Shown: one piece after another, positions 13,969 through 16,560 of the stretch
Numbering within the stretch: position 1 is the first letter of the stretch
Layout of the letters: every line of letters begins with the position of its first letter
Source: Candidatus Parvarchaeota archaeon
GTDB lineage: Archaea; Nanobdellota; Nanobdellia; Parvarchaeales; Parvarchaeaceae
NCBI GenBank assembly: GCA_030044235.1
Contig: JASHWD010000007.1
Location: 1 to 16,560 of the forward strand
DNA: 16,560 nucleotides
Direction: 5' to 3'
Notes under the pieces: model-generated
Databases searched by the model: none
Seen by the model: only the letters and a program-made list of their open reading frames with translations
Told to the model about the DNA's origin: nothing
Program-made: the position numbers and the translations under genes

Positions 13969-14922
13969 CTAGTATTTAATTAAGTTTATCTTTACTGGCT
14001 CTGCACTTTTAATCGGTCTCAAAGCCTTTCTCATTATTATTAATCTGCCAGTGCTTCCCGGAACCGAACCCTTAAGAAGTAAAGCTGTTTTTGTTAAATT
14101 TCCATATCTCTTATAACCGCTACTAATGTTCAACTCGGCTGGTTCCTTTACTATCTTTAAAACAAATTTATTGTATTCTACACGCGAATTAAATCCTAAT
14201 CTTCCGTGTTGCGGTACCGTAAATTGAACCTTTGCCATTGACTCTGCACCAAGGTTACCTGCTTTTCTCCTAGATTTACTTGCGTGTACAGGGTATATCT
14301 TGACTCCAAATCTTTTTACAGAACCAGTAAATCCCTGGCCTTTAGTCACCGCACTAACATCTAAAAACGTTCCGTCTTTTATTACAGAACTTAATTCTAG
14401 GTCCTTTCCGAGAAGATCCTTTGCCATTTGGTACTTATCATCCAATTTACCACCTAACCCCATTTCGAAAAGTTCTGGAGTTTTCTTTATATCCGCAAGC
14501 CAAGGCTGAGTAGAGACCAATAACCTTAAGTCATCCGAGTTTAGTTTTAAATCATCCGGTGTGGCATTGCCTTCTTTGTATTTTAAGCGTCTTAATACAT
14601 TTTTATTCAGGCCCTGCGCCCAGCTTTCTCCTACTGTATTTTTATTCTTGTAAAAACGTAAAGCACAAACAACTAGAGGCGGACATTCTAGAATTGTCGC
14701 GTTAGTCATAACCTCCGTTTTGAAAGTTGGGGAGTTTTTATCGTTATCTATGTATGTAAGCTGTGTCATGCCGACCTTATAACCTGCAAATCCGCTAATC
14801 TCTTTCGAGGTTAAATTACTAAAATTATTGAAATTGTGATACGCCTTATCATTTCTGGTTATAGGATAGTACTGTAAGCTACCCCGTCTAGGTGTACTTT
14901 TCTTTGTTATCTGATGTGCCAT
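13969..14922 (-). CDS. rpl3: Ribosomal protein uL3
   Basis: 317 residues of uL3, an early-assembly protein near the peptidyl-transferase centre. Conserved blocks are ISGFAGYKVGMTQLTYID (43-60), LDVSAVTKGQGFTGSVKRFGVKIYPVHASKSRRKAGNLGAE and FTVPQHGRLGFNSRVEYN, where the histidine in PQHGR corresponds to a position near the W-finger region. GSVPGSTGRLIIMRKALRP is the C-terminal block. It is the first gene of the uL3-uL4-uL23 unit and has its own promoter upstream. Confidence 0.95.
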   Translation of the reverse strand: MAHQITKKSTPRRGSLQYYPITRNDKAYHNFNNFSNLTSKEISGFAGYKVGMTQLTYIDNDKNSPTFKTEVMTNATILECPPLVVCALRFYKNKNTVGESWAQGLNKNVLRRLKYKEGNATPDDLKLNSDDLRLLVSTQPWLADIKKTPELFEMGLGGKLDDKYQMAKDLLGKDLELSSVIKDGTFLDVSAVTKGQGFTGSVKRFGVKIYPVHASKSRRKAGNLGAESMAKVQFTVPQHGRLGFNSRVEYNKFVLKIVKEPAELNISSGYKRYGNLTKTALLLKGSVPGSTGRLIIMRKALRPIKSAEPVKINLIKY

Positions 14923-14952
14923 ATTTTGTGTTTTTTATAAGTCTGGTTTTAA

Positions 14953-14960
14953 TTATATAA
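14953..14960 (-). promoter_or_regulatory. TATA box of the uL3-uL4-uL23 unit
   Basis: TTATATAA is centred about 34 bases before the uL3 ATG at 14922, so with the usual 26-base spacing the mRNA would have a leader of about eight bases. It lies in the 82-base gap after the pyruvate kinase gene. I see no oligo-T terminator for pyruvate kinase in this gap. Confidence 0.5.
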
Positions 14961-15004
14961 CTTATCATTAATTCATTTAAATACGTTTACGTTTTAATAT
15001 GTAT

Positions 15005-16339
15005 TCAAAGAGTTACAACGTCTATACTTGACTTAGACTTCCTCGCTCCGGGGACGTCATTAATTATTATAGTTTTATCAACATTGTACTCACTTTTTAT
15101 TAATTTTAGGGCTTCCTTCGTGTTAGAAGAGTGTATAGAAGTTATATTTCTGCCAAAAGTAAGTAAATCCGTTATGTTTTTTTTATCGGTTACTGCGAAT
15201 ATATCCAAATTCGTATTATATCGCGACAGCCTAAACGCATTTTTGCCATCTTTAGTAAATATTATTAAATTCTTTATGCCGGTGTTTTCCGACAGGTTCG
15301 CAACATCTCTTATTATTGCGTCCCCTTCGCCTTTTATCTCATGTCTTGTCGCTCGTATTTTTGTATAATTAAAAGCGATCATTCTTCTAAGCATATCAAC
15401 CGCTTTAACCGGAAATGCACCTACCGCAGTTTCTTCTGAAAGCATTATGGCGTCGGTGCCTTCTAGTATCGCTGTAAAAACATCATCTACTTCGGCACGG
15501 GTTGGAAGCGGGTTTGTAGTCATCGACTCTAATACCTGAGTAGCTGTTATAACCGGCTTAAACAACTTATTGGCGTCTCTTATAAGATTGCGTTGAACAA
15601 ATGGGACCTTAACTATATCCATGTTTAAACCGAGATCCCCTCGTGCTACCATTATAACGTCAGAAGCCACGGCGATGTCTTTAAAATTTTTTAGGGCTAC
15701 TTCTCTTTCTATCTTTGCTATTAGTATACTATTTTCCCCCGTAAATTTCCTTACGTTTATTATGTCCTCTTTTTTCGATACAAATGAAAGTGCAAATGTG
15801 GTTATCCCGTGGCCCAATCCAAATTTTATCCCTTCTATATCTTTTTCAGTAGGGTACTTCTTTTCATAAATCAGGCCATCTGCATTTAGACTCTGTTTAT
15901 TTAGTAATGTGCCGCTATTAAGTGCTTCCGCTAAAATTCCCTGATTGATTCTTTTTATTGGTTTCAATTCAATTTTACCGTCGGATAGAGCTATTTTTCC
16001 GCTAATAGACATTCCTGACAATACCGCTTCTAAAACGGGTATATCTCCTTTTGGCCCCAGAGTATATTCATGGCCTTCTATTATCTCTAATTTACCATTC
16101 TGTAGAACACCGGTTCTTATTTTTGGTCCTGGTAAATCTAGAAATATAGAAACGTTTATTTTAAGTTTCTTTTTAAGTTTGTTTATTCTAGTTATAACTT
16201 TTGAGAAATAACTAGGAGTACCATGAGAAAAATTAAGTCTAAATACATTTACACCGTTCAAGATCAGTTTCTCTAATGTTTTTTCGCTGTCACAAGCCGG
16301 ACCCACGGTAACAACGATTTTAACTTTCCGATTATCCAT
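15005..16339 (-). CDS. pyk: Pyruvate kinase
   Basis: 444 residues of the glycolytic enzyme that makes pyruvate and ATP from phosphoenolpyruvate and ADP. Motifs in order: VTVGPA (10-15), RLNFSHG (34-40) with the potassium/ATP ligands N36 and S38, LPGPKIRTG (69-77), ALSFVSKKEDI (183-193), AKIERE with catalytic K209 and metal ligand E211, MVARGDLG (230-237) with ligand D235, PVITATQVLESM (262-273), PTRAEVDDV and IMLSEETAVGAFPVKA. The C-terminal allosteric-type domain (about 335-444) is present. The B domain is shortened. I choose the ATG at 16339, as MDNRKVKIVVTVGP is the family start and a TATA box lies 26 bases upstream. A 14-residue longer frame from 16381 would begin before that promoter. 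Confidence 0.94.
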   Translation of the reverse strand: MDNRKVKIVVTVGPACDSEKTLEKLILNGVNVFRLNFSHGTPSYFSKVITRINKLKKKLKINVSIFLDLPGPKIRTGVLQNGKLEIIEGHEYTLGPKGDIPVLEAVLSGMSISGKIALSDGKIELKPIKRINQGILAEALNSGTLLNKQSLNADGLIYEKKYPTEKDIEGIKFGLGHGITTFALSFVSKKEDIINVRKFTGENSILIAKIEREVALKNFKDIAVASDVIMVARGDLGLNMDIVKVPFVQRNLIRDANKLFKPVITATQVLESMTTNPLPTRAEVDDVFTAILEGTDAIMLSEETAVGAFPVKAVDMLRRMIAFNYTKIRATRHEIKGEGDAIIRDVANLSENTGIKNLIIFTKDGKNAFRLSRYNTNLDIFAVTDKKNITDLLTFGRNITSIHSSNTKEALKLIKSEYNVDKTIIINDVPGARKSKSSIDVVTL

Positions 16340-16360
16340 AATTATATAATTAATTTTGAA

Positions 16361-16370
16361 CTTATTAAAT
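16361..16370 (-). promoter_or_regulatory. TATA box of pyruvate kinase
   Basis: ATTTAATAAG on the minus strand, centred about 26 bases before the ATG at 16339, which predicts a leaderless mRNA. It overlaps the stop codon of the upstream gene (16365-16367). Confidence 0.5.
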
Positions 16371-16560
16371 GAAACTACCAATTATCTCTAAAGGCATAAC
16401 GCCGTTAGGTGGATATGAGCGAATACGCACCCACCTTAGTGTTAAAGAAGAACTTGGACTACTATAGTATAGCCCAAAAGAAATGTATTCTGAAGATGGA
16501 ATACTAATTACAATGTAACTAATATTAGTTGGAGCAAGATTTCTATAAAGTGAGACAGAA
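16365..16560 (-). CDS. C-terminal end of a probable secreted/surface protein (truncated by window edge)
   Basis: On the minus strand one frame stays open from the window edge for 64 codons to a TAA at 16367-16365. The visible part is rich in Ser, Tyr and Ile, almost free of charge until a WVRIRSYPPNGVMP stretch close to the end. From memory, a similar W-V-R-x-R-x-YPPNGVMP ending occurs in archaeal surface proteins with LamG/DUF2341-like lectin folds, where it closes the beta-sandwich; this is recollection and not a checked match. No membrane anchor is visible in this part. It is on the same strand as pyruvate kinase, 25 bases before its start. The start, signal peptide and full length lie outside the window. 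Confidence 0.55.
   Translation of the reverse strand, partial: SVSLYRNLAPTNISYIVISIPSSEYISFGLYYSSPSSSLTLRWVRIRSYPPNGVMPLEIIGSFI

Noticed and set aside
16340..16381. 14-residue N-terminal extension of pyruvate kinase from an ATG at 16381
   Set aside because: It would overlap the end of the upstream gene and precede the TATA box; the family N-terminus begins at the ATG at 16339.
16407..16436. Hairpin on the plus strand (AGGTGG/CCACCT stem with an inner GCG/CGC stem), GC-richer than its surroundings, possibly a structured RNA
   Set aside because: The minus strand has an open frame of 64 codons through this region, and the stem falls on its WVRIRSYPP codons, whose Arg, Pro and Trp codons explain the higher GC. 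The stems are short, with no match to a known RNA.
16415..16507. Plus-strand 30-codon frame starting MSEYAPTL with a GGTGG just before the ATG
   Set aside because: The ribosome site is only two bases from the ATG, the frame is short, and it lies antisense to the better-supported minus-strand frame.
16517..16530. Perfect 14-base palindrome AACTAATATTAGTT, a possible operator
   Set aside because: It lies within the minus-strand coding frame, far from the pyruvate kinase promoter, and such palindromes are easy to get by chance in AT-rich DNA.
16551..16560. GAGACAGAA-like end resembling part of a conserved RNase P RNA region
   Set aside because: Only about nine bases match and none of the other conserved RNase P RNA regions is present nearby.

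Overview
The window is archaeal. Almost every recognisable gene is an archaeal/eukaryotic-type information-processing gene: PriL, tRNA-splicing endonuclease, aIF2-alpha, Nop10, NreA, eL19, eL32, eS4 and the RNase P protein Pop4/Rpp29. The DNA is AT-rich and extremely compact. Many neighbouring genes overlap or lie 1-5 bases apart, converging genes are 1-2 bases apart, and no stretch over 300 bases lacks a gene. With the small proteins, a broken ribosomal cluster and leaderless-type promoters, this suggests a reduced genome, most likely a DPANN-type lineage (Parvarchaeota/Micrarchaeota/Nanoarchaeota-like). That placement is inference; no rRNA gene is present to confirm it.

Layout. Bases 1-456 (+) hold the C-terminal Fe-S domain of the primase large subunit. 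Bases 519-1094 (+) encode an unrecognised 191-residue protein. Converging on it is a minus-strand operon, thioredoxin - tRNA endonuclease - a possible 34-residue basic peptide (2041 down to 1097). Divergent from that, bases 2127-4202 (+) form an operon aIF2-alpha - nop10 - nreA. From 14922 down to 4204 (-) lies the spc/S10-type ribosomal block. A first unit is uL3-uL4-uL23. A second 17-gene unit runs Pop4 - uS17 - uL14 - uL24 - eS4 - uL5 - uS14 - uS8 - uL6 - eL32 - eL19 - uL18 - uS5 - uL30 - uL15 - SecY - EMC3/DUF106. Upstream of uL3 on the same strand are pyruvate kinase (16339-15005) and the C-terminus of a probable surface protein running off the right edge.

How the genes work together. 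The main block makes ribosomal subunits, the RNase P protein Pop4, the Sec channel and an Oxa1/EMC3-type insertase, so ribosome assembly is coupled to membrane insertion. The aIF2-alpha operon couples initiation, rRNA pseudouridylation (Nop10) and a PCNA-binding repair factor (NreA). Six candidate TATA boxes lie about 25-28 bases (in one case about 34) upstream of start codons, which predicts leaderless or very short-leader mRNAs.

The main surprises are: the ribosomal cluster lacks uL2-uS19-uL22-uS3-uL29 exactly at a junction that now carries a promoter; adenylate kinase is missing after secY; Pop4 is very short; and the insertase has a glycosylation-rich outer domain. I see no CRISPR array, insertion sequence, tRNA or rRNA. 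I found no clearly new multi-gene system; the best unknowns are the 191-residue protein, the 34-residue ORF and the truncated surface protein.
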